This document shows, piece after piece, positions 25,661-33,691 of a stretch of DNA of 64,000 nucleotides. The translations under genes and the position numbers were made by a program. The stretch is from positions 49,172 through 113,171 of the forward strand of contig JAGATC010000017.1 of NCBI GenBank assembly GCA_017621455.1, in the 5' to 3' direction. The notes beneath the pieces were generated by a model. That model was not told the origin of the DNA and did not search any database. It saw only the letters and a list, made by a program, of their open reading frames with translations. How positions within the stretch are numbered: position 1 is the stretch's first letter; every line of letters begins with the position of its first letter. This stretch comes from Alistipes sp. (GTDB taxonomy: Bacteria; Bacteroidota; Bacteroidia; Bacteroidales; Rikenellaceae).

Positions 25661-25677
25661 GCGGAAAGTTTTTCCGC
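25661..25677. promoter_or_regulatory. Perfect 7-3-7 palindrome upstream of regulator promoter
   Basis: GCGGAAA GTT TTTCCGC lies 8 bases upstream of the -33 box of the TPR-HTH gene. The position suits an activator or autoregulatory operator. Confidence 0.4.
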
Positions 25678-26007
25678 AAAGCCCTATCTAAAATACTGAT
25701 TTTCAACGAAATACAAATAGTAAAAATGTGAGTTTTTCATCTTGCTGATAATCAAGTAGTTACAAGAACACAAATCTATACCGCTGATTTACAAAGAATT
25801 AAGCACCATCCTCATCCAGCTTCGATGGTTATAACGAGTTGGTATGCGCTACGAAAGGTGAATATAACGCAGGGGATAAAACCGCCATACTCTTCCGTCG
25901 TTTAGACCCATAGAAACCATCTAAATCCACAGAAACTCACTCCCCGAATTAACTTTGTGCCACTAAATATTTTTTAATTTTTATGAATATTTCCAAAAAA
26001 ATTTTAT

Positions 26008-26015
26008 TATATTTG
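26008..26015 (+). promoter_or_regulatory. -7 element upstream of the ROK regulator
   Basis: TATATTTG, 50 bases before the ATG at 26065. A second match, TAACTTTG, is at 25950-25957. Neither has a clear TTTG at the right distance. ATTTC...GAAAT arms (near 26043-26064) flank the leader just before the start codon and could be an operator. Confidence 0.5.
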
Positions 26016-26064
26016 TACTATCAAATTAAAATAGTCGTACGAATTTCAATATTTATTACGAAAT

Positions 26065-27300
26065 ATGACCTCTTTAGCCAAATTCTTTAATATCGATGCC
26101 GAGGCTAACCTCAAGGGCATCACCCACAAGAACAACATCATCAAGCGAAACATCATCGCTTACATGGCACTCAACGGCGAGGCTACCCTGTCGGAGCTTA
26201 CCCGCGAGCTACATATCAGCGTGCCTACGATGACGAAACTTGTGCAGGAGCTGGTCGACGACCGTATCGTCAACGATCTTGGCAAGGTAGAGACCCCTGG
26301 TGGCCGTCGCCCCAACGTCTTCGGTTTGGCAAACACGGCGATCTACTTCGTGGGCATAAACGTGGGTCGTGACCACATGACTTATGTCGTAACCGACCTA
26401 CAGAATAACATCATAAGCGAGCATACGGATAACACCTTCGAGCTTGTGGACCGCCCGCAGTGTCTCGAGCGCATCTGCCAGAATATAGAGAACTTCATAG
26501 CCACCTGTGGCACCGATAGGGAGAAGATTCTCGGCGTGGGCGTATCGATTGTAGGTCGCGTAAACCCCGACACGGGTCGCTCCTACAAGTACTTTACGTC
26601 GAGTGAGGAGTCGCTCACCGATATTATATCATCGCGCATAGGCATACGCGTGATGCTCGAGAACGACACGCGCGCACGCTGCTATGCCGAGTACACCACC
26701 GGCAAGTCGAAGAACGAGAGCAACGTACTCTACCTACACATGGGTCGCGGTGTCGCCATCGGAATCGTTATCGACGGCAAGCTCTACTACGGCAAGAATG
26801 GCTTTGCGGGAGAGTTTGGCCACATCCCATTCTTCGACAATGAGATAATCTGTGCCTGTGGCAAGAAGGGGTGCTTGGAGACCGAGGTGTCGGGTATTGC
26901 TATCGAAAATAAGATTGTAGACCTCATAGAACGCGGCGTTAACACACGTCTACGCGAGATGTACGACCGTGGCGAGAGCATCCATATCAACGACATCATC
27001 GCCGCAGCACGCAACGACGACAACCTCTCTATCGAGCTTATCGAGGAGGCGGGCGAAAAGGTGGGCAAGGCTGTGGCCTTCCTTATCAACACCTTCAATC
27101 CCGAGACAGTAATCGTTGGTGGCAACCTCGCACAGGCGGGTGAGTATTTGATGCTTCCGCTTAAGTCGTCGACAAATAAGTACTCACTAAACCTCGTGTA
27201 TAAGGATACGAAGTTCCGCGTGTCGAAGATGACGGACAGCGCCAACGCATGGGGTGTGTCAATGCTTATCCGCAACAAGGTTATTGGTCTAAAATGCTAA
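26065..27300 (+). CDS. ROK-family transcriptional regulator (NagC/Mlc type)
   Basis: 411 residues. The N-terminal winged HTH covers about residues 25-85 (TLSELTRELHISVPTMTKLVQ, then PGGRRPNVFGL). The ROK sugar-kinase-like domain follows, with GVGVSIVGRVNPDTG, the ROK histidine near 253 in GEFGHIPF, and the zinc site CACGKKGCLE (near 268-277). The regulator type with HTH usually represses sugar catabolic genes and is released by a sugar or sugar phosphate. No sugar catabolic gene is adjacent, so the regulon is elsewhere or includes this gene. Its stop overlaps the start of the following acetyltransferase gene. Confidence 0.92.
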   Translation: MTSLAKFFNIDAEANLKGITHKNNIIKRNIIAYMALNGEATLSELTRELHISVPTMTKLVQELVDDRIVNDLGKVETPGGRRPNVFGLANTAIYFVGINVGRDHMTYVVTDLQNNIISEHTDNTFELVDRPQCLERICQNIENFIATCGTDREKILGVGVSIVGRVNPDTGRSYKYFTSSEESLTDIISSRIGIRVMLENDTRARCYAEYTTGKSKNESNVLYLHMGRGVAIGIVIDGKLYYGKNGFAGEFGHIPFFDNEIICACGKKGCLETEVSGIAIENKIVDLIERGVNTRLREMYDRGESIHINDIIAAARNDDNLSIELIEEAGEKVGKAVAFLINTFNPETVIVGGNLAQAGEYLMLPLKSSTNKYSLNLVYKDTKFRVSKMTDSANAWGVSMLIRNKVIGLKC

Positions 27301-27824
27301 ATATCAACGCAGATATATGTCGTCTCAGGGCCATGGAGCCATCTGACATCGAGGCGATGTACCTCTGGGAGAACGACCCCGAGGTGTGGCGCGTGGGAGG
27401 CACCACGGCACCCGTGTCGTTAGAGCGCTTGGCACGCTTTGTCGCCGAACAAGACTACGACATCTACGCCACACGCCAGCTACGCCTCGTTGTCGAGGCT
27501 GAGGGCGTGGCTGTGGGCAGCGTCGACATCCTCGACTTCGATCCTCAGCACCTACGCTTCGGCATAGGCATCCTTATCTACTCGGCAGAACATCGTCGCA
27601 TGGGCTACGCACGTGCCACCATCGAGGCCATCAAGCGCTACGCCCGCGAGACGCTATGCCTAAAGCAAATATGGGCATCGGTAGCTGCTGACAATGAGGC
27701 GAGTATCGCCCTATTCGAGGGGTGTGGCTTCGAGCTGTGTGGCAGACGCAAGGCGTGGCTACGTCGCGCAGAGGGATATATCGACCAACTCGAGTACCAG
27801 TGCCTGCTAATTGCCGCAAAATAA
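27294..27824 (+). CDS. GNAT-family N-acetyltransferase
   Basis: 176 residues from the ATG at 27294, which overlaps the ROK stop (27298-27300) and gives a normal GNAT N-terminus (CRLRAMEPSDIEAMYLWEND). The acetyl-CoA loop is GILIYSAEHRRMGYARATIE (the usual R/Q-x-x-G-x-G/A pattern), and the C-terminal SIALFEGCGFELCGRRKAW is typical of the SpeG/RimJ-like subgroup. It acts in the cytoplasm on an amine substrate that cannot be named from sequence. The overlap with the ROK gene implies translational coupling. Confidence 0.88.
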   Translation: MLNINADICRLRAMEPSDIEAMYLWENDPEVWRVGGTTAPVSLERLARFVAEQDYDIYATRQLRLVVEAEGVAVGSVDILDFDPQHLRFGIGILIYSAEHRRMGYARATIEAIKRYARETLCLKQIWASVAADNEASIALFEGCGFELCGRRKAWLRRAEGYIDQLEYQCLLIAAK

Positions 27825-27837
27825 TTTAGTTAATTTC

Positions 27838-27868
27838 TTTGCACGATAAAAAAAAAGCGTTATCTTTG
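27838..27868 (+). promoter_or_regulatory. Promoter of rpmE2
   Basis: TTTG (27838-27841), 19 bases, TATCTTTG (27861-27868): a textbook Bacteroidota promoter about 46 bases before the L31 start. Confidence 0.85.
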
Positions 27869-27914
27869 CCGCCGAATTAATTATTGCAATATTAATTATA
27901 ACAAAAAGACGAAA

Positions 27915-28178
27915 ATGAAAAAGGGTATTCATCCAGAGAATTATCGTTTAGTGGCGTTCAAGGATATGTCGAACGACCACGTGTTTTTGTGCAGGTCCGC
28001 CGTTTCGACAAAGGAGACCATCGAGGTGAACGGCGAAACCTATCCCGTGTATAAGATGGAAATCTCTAACACATCTCACCCATTCTACACAGGTAAGATG
28101 AAGTTGGTAGACACCGCTGGTCGTGTGGATAAGTTTATGAGCCGTTACGCAAAGCGCTACGATAAGAAGAACAAGTAA
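27915..28178 (+). CDS. rpmE2: 50S ribosomal protein L31 type B
   Basis: 87 residues (MKKGIHPENYRLVAFKDM..., HPFYTGKMKLVDTAGRVDKF) match the type B L31 of the large ribosomal subunit. The CxxC pair that binds zinc in type A is missing; only one Cys is present (FLCRS). It is therefore the zinc-independent form. Monocistronic, with its own strong promoter and terminator. Confidence 0.97.
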   Translation: MKKGIHPENYRLVAFKDMSNDHVFLCRSAVSTKETIEVNGETYPVYKMEISNTSHPFYTGKMKLVDTAGRVDKFMSRYAKRYDKKNK

Positions 28179-28201
28179 GATCTTGTTACTCCAAAGAGTG
28201 A

Positions 28202-28232
28202 AAGAGTCAATCCAGAGGGTTGGCTCTTTTTT
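28202..28232 (+). terminator. Terminator of rpmE2
   Basis: AGAGTCAATCC, loop AGA, GGGTTGGCTCT then six more T: an 11-bp stem with two G-T pairs and a T tract. Confidence 0.9.
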
Positions 28233-28417
28233 GTATTGTGAGATGTTGGCTTATTATTACAAATTAGCCTTAACCCCAATGGAATAACAAATATAAATAC
28301 ATCATTGCAAAGAATTGCATCTCATAACCTGACTGATACAGATTTTGGTCTATGCAATTCTGTGGCAATCTACCTTTGGTAGTTCCCTACTGACACTATC
28401 AATCACCCTCTGCACCG

Positions 28418-29503
28418 CTATAAACATCGGTAGACAATCTCATACTTGGATACGGCGTGCTCGGTTGGCATATTGACATAGTCGAAGGTCTCAAACTCAA
28501 TGACATTTCCCTTTGAGTCATAGGTGTATAGCTCGCGCCTTTTCAGTGAGCCATTGCCATCGCGTTCTATCATCTCAACTCTTCGACCATCATTGTCGTA
28601 GCGGTATAGCATCTCTCCTGTTAGTTCTCTGCCGTACGACAAACTCGTCACCCTTATGACTCTTTGCTCGGCATCATATTCGTAGACATCCCTATTTGTC
28701 AGAGCATCGTCCACATACGACTCCTCTCTAAGCAGTGTATTGTCATCATACACACTATGTTTGAGCAAAAATATTGAGCCATCATCAAAGTAGTGATAGG
28801 TCGTACTACGCATTAAAGTTTTGCCCTCTTCAACTATCTTATCTCTTGAGAACTTTACCTGCAACACGCCGTTATAGCCATAATGCTCACTAACAGCCAA
28901 CTCGCCGTCGCTGTCATACTGACAAATCTCCTTCATGAGCACCTCGCCATCCGTATTGTCCCACTTCGCAAACTCAGCGAGGTTGCCCCTATCATCGTAG
29001 AGATACTCGGAGCTTCGGCTAATATGATCGTCATAGTCGCGCTCTATTCGCTTCGTTATGCGCCCCTGTTCATCGTATTTCGTCGTCGTTTTGGATGTTA
29101 GAGTGTCGTCAGCATTGTATGCAGCATGCTCAATCTCTCTGCTCTCGGCATCGTAGGTGTAAACATATCGACAGGTTAATTCGTTGTGATAATAACAAAG
29201 AATCTCAGTGGTGTTGCCACTCTCGTCGTAGAGATATACTATTTTGTCGGAGTCATATACGCCATAACAATCGCCCCACATCTCCGTGACATCGCCCTCT
29301 GCATTAAACTTATATGTCACCTCGCTCCTCTTTCCGTTATCGTAGCTGTGAGTGATTGTTATGCTAGCGATGTCGCCATTAAGGTCAACGCCATAATATC
29401 TAAGGTTGTTATGATTGAAATTCTGTCGTTGCGTCATCTCCTGTGCCTCGGCAGTAAGGATAGCCAACAAGGTAAATATGACGAGTGAGATATATCTTTT
29501 CAT
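28418..29503 (-). CDS. Secreted YD-repeat (RHS-like) protein
   Basis: 361 residues with an SPI signal (ends ILTAEAQE). The mature protein is made of short repeats of about 20-25 residues centred on Y-x-Y-D or YD..G motifs: VYLYDESGNTTEI, YVYTYDAESREIEHA, TTKYDEQGRITKRI, EYLYDDRGNLAEF, YEYDAEQRVIRVTS and YTYDSKGNVIEFE. These resemble the YD repeats of RHS proteins, which form beta-shells, but no toxin or RHS core follows. Small stand-alone YD-repeat proteins are common in Bacteroidales and their role is unknown. It is divergent from mqnA and stands alone. Confidence 0.82.
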   Translation of the reverse strand: MKRYISLVIFTLLAILTAEAQEMTQRQNFNHNNLRYYGVDLNGDIASITITHSYDNGKRSEVTYKFNAEGDVTEMWGDCYGVYDSDKIVYLYDESGNTTEILCYYHNELTCRYVYTYDAESREIEHAAYNADDTLTSKTTTKYDEQGRITKRIERDYDDHISRSSEYLYDDRGNLAEFAKWDNTDGEVLMKEICQYDSDGELAVSEHYGYNGVLQVKFSRDKIVEEGKTLMRSTTYHYFDDGSIFLLKHSVYDDNTLLREESYVDDALTNRDVYEYDAEQRVIRVTSLSYGRELTGEMLYRYDNDGRRVEMIERDGNGSLKRRELYTYDSKGNVIEFETFDYVNMPTEHAVSKYEIVYRCL

Positions 29504-29605
29504 AGAGGTTCAATGCATTGTTATTGCGAAGGTATGTATTTTTTTGAAGATACGGAATTTATCAGCCAAACATTTTTGACTACTACTCGTTTTTTAAGTT
29601 TTTTC

Positions 29606-29636
29606 TTGCTCGGCTCGTTTTTTTTTTCTAACTTTG
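29606..29636 (+). promoter_or_regulatory. Promoter of mqnA
   Basis: TTG (29606-29608), 20 bases with a T run, TAACTTTG (29629-29636). The leader to 29702 is about 60 bases. Confidence 0.7.
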
Positions 29637-29701
29637 CACTGATATTGTGGTCACGCATAACACCACTATTAGGTTAAACGAATTATCGAACGCTATGGAC
29701 G

Positions 29702-30472
29702 ATGGCTTTCATTCCAAAAATAACTGCTGTATCGTATCTCAATACGATACCCTTCGTCTATGGACTTCAGCACGCAGATAACCTACGTGCCGACCTCACA
29801 TTAGCACCACCCGCCGACTGCGCACGCAACTACATTGAGGGTAGAGCCGACATAGCTCTGCTCCCCGCTGCTGTGGTGCCAACACTTCAAGAGACCAACA
29901 TCATCACCGACTACTGCATAGGCGCCGTGGGTGCCGTGCGTACCGTCGTTGTTATGTCTAACGAGCCCATAACTGCCGCCAAGCGCATCTGGCTCGATGC
30001 TCACTCGCGCACATCGGTGCAGCTGTGCGGCTATCTTGCCAAGCATAAGTGGCACATAGAGCCCGAGTGGATACACATGGCCGACTATGCACGCATGGAG
30101 AAGCCCGAGCCAGGAGACGCATTCCTCGTTATCGGCGACAAGGTGTTCGGCTACGAGGGACGCTTCGCCTACACCTACGACCTGGCCATAGAGTGGCGCG
30201 AGGTAACAAAGCTACCCTTCGCCTTCGCTGTATGGGTGGCACGCAAGGGTGTGCCCTACGAGGTGACAGACGAGCTGCAGCACGCCCTAACATTCGGCAT
30301 AGAGCACACATGGGAGGCAGTGGCCGAGTCGTCATATATGGGCACGGACAACGGCCTCACGGCATACGACTACCTCACACGCAACATCGACTTCATCCTC
30401 GATGAGGAGAAGCACCGCGCCCTGAAGAAGTTCTGGGATGCGGGCATACGCATAGTGCCACGATCCTATTAA
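29702..30472 (+). CDS. mqnA: Chorismate dehydratase, futalosine menaquinone pathway
   Basis: 256 residues. The opening KITAVSYLNTIPFVYGL, the segment GRADIALLPAAVVP and the C-terminal YDYLTRNIDFILDEEKHRALK are characteristic of MqnA, a periplasmic-binding-protein-fold enzyme. It removes water from chorismate to make 3-enolpyruvylbenzoate, the first step of the futalosine route to menaquinone. No other mqn gene is in the window. It implies that the organism makes menaquinone, the probable electron partner of membrane redox complexes such as the Hdr-like one here. Start chosen at the ATG giving MAFIPKITAVSYLN; a promoter is correctly placed upstream. Confidence 0.92.
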   Translation: MAFIPKITAVSYLNTIPFVYGLQHADNLRADLTLAPPADCARNYIEGRADIALLPAAVVPTLQETNIITDYCIGAVGAVRTVVVMSNEPITAAKRIWLDAHSRTSVQLCGYLAKHKWHIEPEWIHMADYARMEKPEPGDAFLVIGDKVFGYEGRFAYTYDLAIEWREVTKLPFAFAVWVARKGVPYEVTDELQHALTFGIEHTWEAVAESSYMGTDNGLTAYDYLTRNIDFILDEEKHRALKKFWDAGIRIVPRSY

Positions 30473-30621
30473 AGAAGCCGGGCGATAGCCGTCGCACGAC
30501 TTCTTACCTCCGACATTAGAGACAGAGAACTAACGTCTTGCAAGCCAAAAGCGTGGTACGCGTCTCGGAAAAGCCCGATGGGGCAGAGTTGAATAAAAAG
30601 AATAAAACTTTTGGAGGAGAT

Positions 30622-31575
30622 ATGATCACCATCTATCTAAAGCAATACAACAAGATTATCCGCAATGCCGACACCGACCTCTTTGACGAGCTCGGCTTCG
30701 ATGACATCCTCTGGGTCGACCTTCTCGACCCCTCAATCAAGGAGCAGAAGGCCGTTGAGAACTTCATGGAGTTGAGCTTGCAGACACGCCAGCAGGTCGA
30801 GGAGATCGAGTCGACATCAAAATACTCAGAGACCGAGAATGCCATAATCTCGAACTCTAACTTCTTCGTGCCCCAGGGCGAGACGTTCACCGTGGAGCCC
30901 GTGTCGTTCATCATCTCGAACGAGGGTGTGCTCGTGTCGATGCGCCAGGCCGAGTTCCGCACATTCCGCGAGGCCGAGAAGCGCCTACAGATGAACTACC
31001 GCTCATACTCAACAGGTTACCACATCCTCATCTCACTACTCGAGGTGCGTATCGACTACGATGCCGACCTTGTGGAGATGGTCGGCAAGCAGGTAGCTAA
31101 GATGAGCAAGGATATATCTTCGGGCTCGAAGATCGACAAGGAGGTATTGTACCGCATCAACGCCCTGCAGGAGAACACCATGTTGCTCCGCGAGAATATC
31201 TTCGACCGCCAGCGTGTGCTGTCGTCGATACTGCGCTCTGAGCGCTTCCCCAACGATATCTACCCACGCCTACAGCTTATGCTTAAGGACGTTAACTCGC
31301 TCATCTCGCACGCCGACTTCAGTTTCCAGCGTCTGGACTATATCCAGGATGCAGCACTGGGTCTTATCAATATCGAGCAGAACGAAATCGTCAAGATCTT
31401 CTCGGTGGCTGCCGTGGTCTTCATGCCTGCGACGCTTGTGGCGAGCATGTACGGCATGAACTTTAAGTTTATGCCCGAGCTTGACTGGGAGTTCGGCTAT
31501 ATCTGGGCCATCGCCCTGATGCTCCTTGTCTCGGGTCTCACGTTCTGGTTCTTCAAGTACAAGAAATGGTTATAA
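30622..31575 (+). CDS. corA: Magnesium/divalent cation transporter CorA
   Basis: 317 residues from the ATG at 30622, preceded by GGAGGAGA at ribosome-binding distance; the longer frame upstream has no such site. A cytoplasmic funnel domain (residues 1-250) is rich in charged helices. Two C-terminal membrane helices follow (IFSVAAVVFMPATLVASMYG and YIWAIALMLLVSGLTFWFF), with the diagnostic YGMNF motif after the first and a basic end KYKKWL. It forms a pentameric channel in the inner membrane for Mg2+ and possibly Co2+. It follows mqnA after 149 bases, containing a small GAAG/CTTC hairpin but no clear promoter, so it may be cotranscribed. Confidence 0.93.
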   Translation: MITIYLKQYNKIIRNADTDLFDELGFDDILWVDLLDPSIKEQKAVENFMELSLQTRQQVEEIESTSKYSETENAIISNSNFFVPQGETFTVEPVSFIISNEGVLVSMRQAEFRTFREAEKRLQMNYRSYSTGYHILISLLEVRIDYDADLVEMVGKQVAKMSKDISSGSKIDKEVLYRINALQENTMLLRENIFDRQRVLSSILRSERFPNDIYPRLQLMLKDVNSLISHADFSFQRLDYIQDAALGLINIEQNEIVKIFSVAAVVFMPATLVASMYGMNFKFMPELDWEFGYIWAIALMLLVSGLTFWFFKYKKWL

Positions 31576-31659
31576 ATACCCATACGACTGATTTACAAGG
31601 GTATAGACACAGAAAGCAGCATCTACGGCAAAAAAAAGTAAAATATTTTAGCAGAAAAG

Positions 31660-31690
31660 TTTGCAGATAAAAAAAATGTGTTTATCTTTG
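31660..31690 (+). promoter_or_regulatory. Promoter of tRNA-Phe
   Basis: TTTG (31660-31663), 19 bases, TATCTTTG (31683-31690), 35 bases before the tRNA. Confidence 0.85.
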
Positions 31691-31725
31691 CACTCGCTTA
31701 ACGAAGGTTAGGCAGACATAACGAT

Positions 31726-31798
31726 GGTGCCATAGCTCAGTTGGTAGAGCAAAGGACTGAAAATCCTTGTGTCCCTGGTTCGAATCCCGGTGGCACCA
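31726..31798 (+). tRNA. tRNA-Phe (GAA)
   Basis: 73 bases: acceptor GGTGCCA/TGGCACC, D-arm GCTC/GAGC, anticodon stem AAGGA/TCCTT with loop CTGAAAA (anticodon GAA), T-arm CCTGG-TTCGAAT-CCCGG and discriminator A. The CCA end is not encoded (sequence continues CACAA), unlike the initiator tRNA in this window. Confidence 0.97.
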
Positions 31799-31803
31799 CA
31801 AAT

Positions 31804-31831
31804 GAGAGAACTCGAAAGGGTTCTCTTTTTT
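31804..31831 (+). terminator. Terminator of tRNA-Phe
   Basis: AGAGAAC - TCGAAAGG - GTTCTCT followed by a T run. Confidence 0.85.
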
Positions 31832-31926
31832 GTTGTTGGCTACGGCGCTTATGAGGGTTTATTGGGCTTATTGGTGCTTATTGGTCAAAATGGAAGATAA
31901 AATGAAGCGTGTCGATTTAAATTAAA

Positions 31927-31962
31927 TGCTGAGGCCAGCTAATGTCTTAGCCAGCCTCAGCA
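31927..31962 (-). terminator. Possible terminator of the IdeS-like protease gene
   Basis: TGCTGAGGC (31927-31935) and GCCTCAGCA (31954-31962) form a 9-bp stem with a further partly paired loop. On the minus strand it is followed by ATTTAATTTAAAT, a weak T tract. Confidence 0.55.
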
Positions 31963-31990
31963 ATAAAAAAACACTTCTAAATAGAATTAT

Positions 31991-33674
31991 TTACTCTGCC
32001 GAGCCGTAACCTGCGAATGGGTGCAGTGATACTACCCAGCAAGCGCCGTAGCGAGTGTTACCAGTAAGTTTAATTTCCGACTTTCCCTCGTCAATAGATA
32101 CACTATACTCGTTCAAAAGCGGCGTCTTGGGCTCTGTCATTATGTCGTCCGAATCAGTAATCCATACACGGGTCAAAAGGCCGGTGGCATTGTCAATCTC
32201 ATAGCCCCACAATGTCGTGGCGTGATGTAGTGAATAGAGGTTTGCCGAAAGACTGATTGTAAGACCTGCCATGCCATGCTCAAAGGCTGTAACAACCAAA
32301 TCAGTAAAGTATGCCAAGCGCTCTGCGCCCAACAAATCAGTACCATTACCCCATTGGTAATAATTGTTGTAGCAGGTGGTGTAGCCGACAGTGCTACCAT
32401 AGCCACAATACATATTTGCCTTCACATCACTCCAGATGCTCTTCCAAAAGCCGCCATCAGTCATGGGCACTGCCTGTGAGCCTGGCGAAGCGTACTCGCC
32501 ACCATTCAATACACCCTCGAAGTACCAAGGAATAGCCTGCTCCATATGACCACCGCGCGAGTTATCCCACTGCGTGAGGAATACATTCATAAGTTCCAAC
32601 TCGTATGGTCCATAGTTAGTGTATGAGGTAACACCGGGGCCATCAACAGCACCTGCAGGAAGAGTCTTACCCGCAGCCTTGTAGCGATCCTGGAACCACT
32701 GAATCATATTCGACGAAGTGGCAGCCCAGCACATATTAATATCTCCGTTATTACCCTGAGCTTTCTTATTGACATCGTACCAGCCAGATGTAAGCGTTAC
32801 GCCATCGGCAAAAACGATGGTCTTTCCCGTAGATGTAACCTCCTCAGCGGTGATTGTAAGCTCGTTAGACTTTACTGAGCCCTTAACAGCATAGACGGTG
32901 TATGTGCCTGGGGCAGTGGTGATAAAGCGGTTGCCATTGAGGATGCTCTCGTTAACGTAGATAGTAGACTTATCAGTTACATTAGCGCCGTCCTGCGTAA
33001 CGGTGAACTTCGTTGCATCTACGCCATTAGCCTTGATTGTAAGTTCCGTAGCCACAAGCTCGATAGGCTTCTCCTCCTCGACAATCTTCATACGTACGGT
33101 AAGCTCTACAGAGTTAGAGGTTACATCATCATACTTGGCGTAGAAAGCGTATACACCCTCGGCGGTAGCGGTGTAAGTTGAACCCTCAAGCGCTACGTCG
33201 CCCTCTGTGAGGTAGATGGTAGCATTAGCCGTTACATCGTTGCCGTCGCACTCCACCTTGAAGGTTGCGCTCTCATCGACATAGATTGTTGCAGGTTCCA
33301 CCGAGAGCTTAACCTCCTTATCCTGTGGATCTGGACCTGGGTCTGGACCAGGATTGGGATTATCCGCCTTAGCGACAATGTTAATGACGTCAGACTTTGC
33401 TGTGCCACGCTTAGCGTAGAAAGAGTACTGGCCAGCGTACTTGGTCTTAAACTGCTTACCATCCAAGACCTCATGAGTATCAGCAAAGTAGATGGATGCA
33501 TCCTCCAATACAGCACCCTCCTTGTCCTTTACTGTAAATGTTACAGCGTCCTCACCATTGGCATAAATCTCTGTGTTATCAGCATAGAGATAGAGTGTTC
33601 CCTGAGTAGTTTCTTGCGGCTCAGTCTCACAAGCTATTAAGCCAAGTAGCGCGAATATAATAGGCCTTTTTCAT
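31991..33674 (-). CDS. IdeS/Mac-like cysteine protease with Ig-like repeats; frameshift in the leader
   Basis: The frame is open from 33670 to 31991. The C-terminal part (about 250 residues) matches the IdeS/Mac (C66) fold: SGWYDVNKKA; catalytic Cys near residue 315 in NMCWAATSSNMIQW; His in LHHATTLWGYEID; and, 23 and 25 residues after the His, the two Asp of WITDSDD. IdeS spacing is nearly identical. Before it lie three Ig-like repeats of about 75 residues (each ending YSFYAKRG, YAFYAKYDD or YTVYAVKG) and a Pro-rich linker. The leader is broken: ATG at 33674 reads M-K-K-A-Y then stops, while the protease frame encodes a perfect lipobox, IIFALLGLIAC. Dropping one base in the A5G2 tract would join them (MKK-PIIFALLGLIACETE). 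Either a sequencing error, phase variation or an inactivated signal. It follows the 34954 lipoprotein gene by 17 bases. Confidence 0.85.
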
Positions 33675-33691
33675 GTATTTATAATTGTGCA

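Larger units (their letters stand above)
25555..26064. other. 510-bp divergent intergenic region
   Basis: No gene seen. It holds the regulator promoter (25622-25653), a 7-3-7 palindrome (25661-25677), two -7-like elements facing the ROK gene (25950-25957 and 26008-26015) and about 250 bases without recognisable structure. Confidence 0.6.

Noticed and set aside
30473..30621. Riboswitch before corA
   Set aside because: A small GAAG/CTTC hairpin is present, but no match to M-box or another metal riboswitch could be made out.
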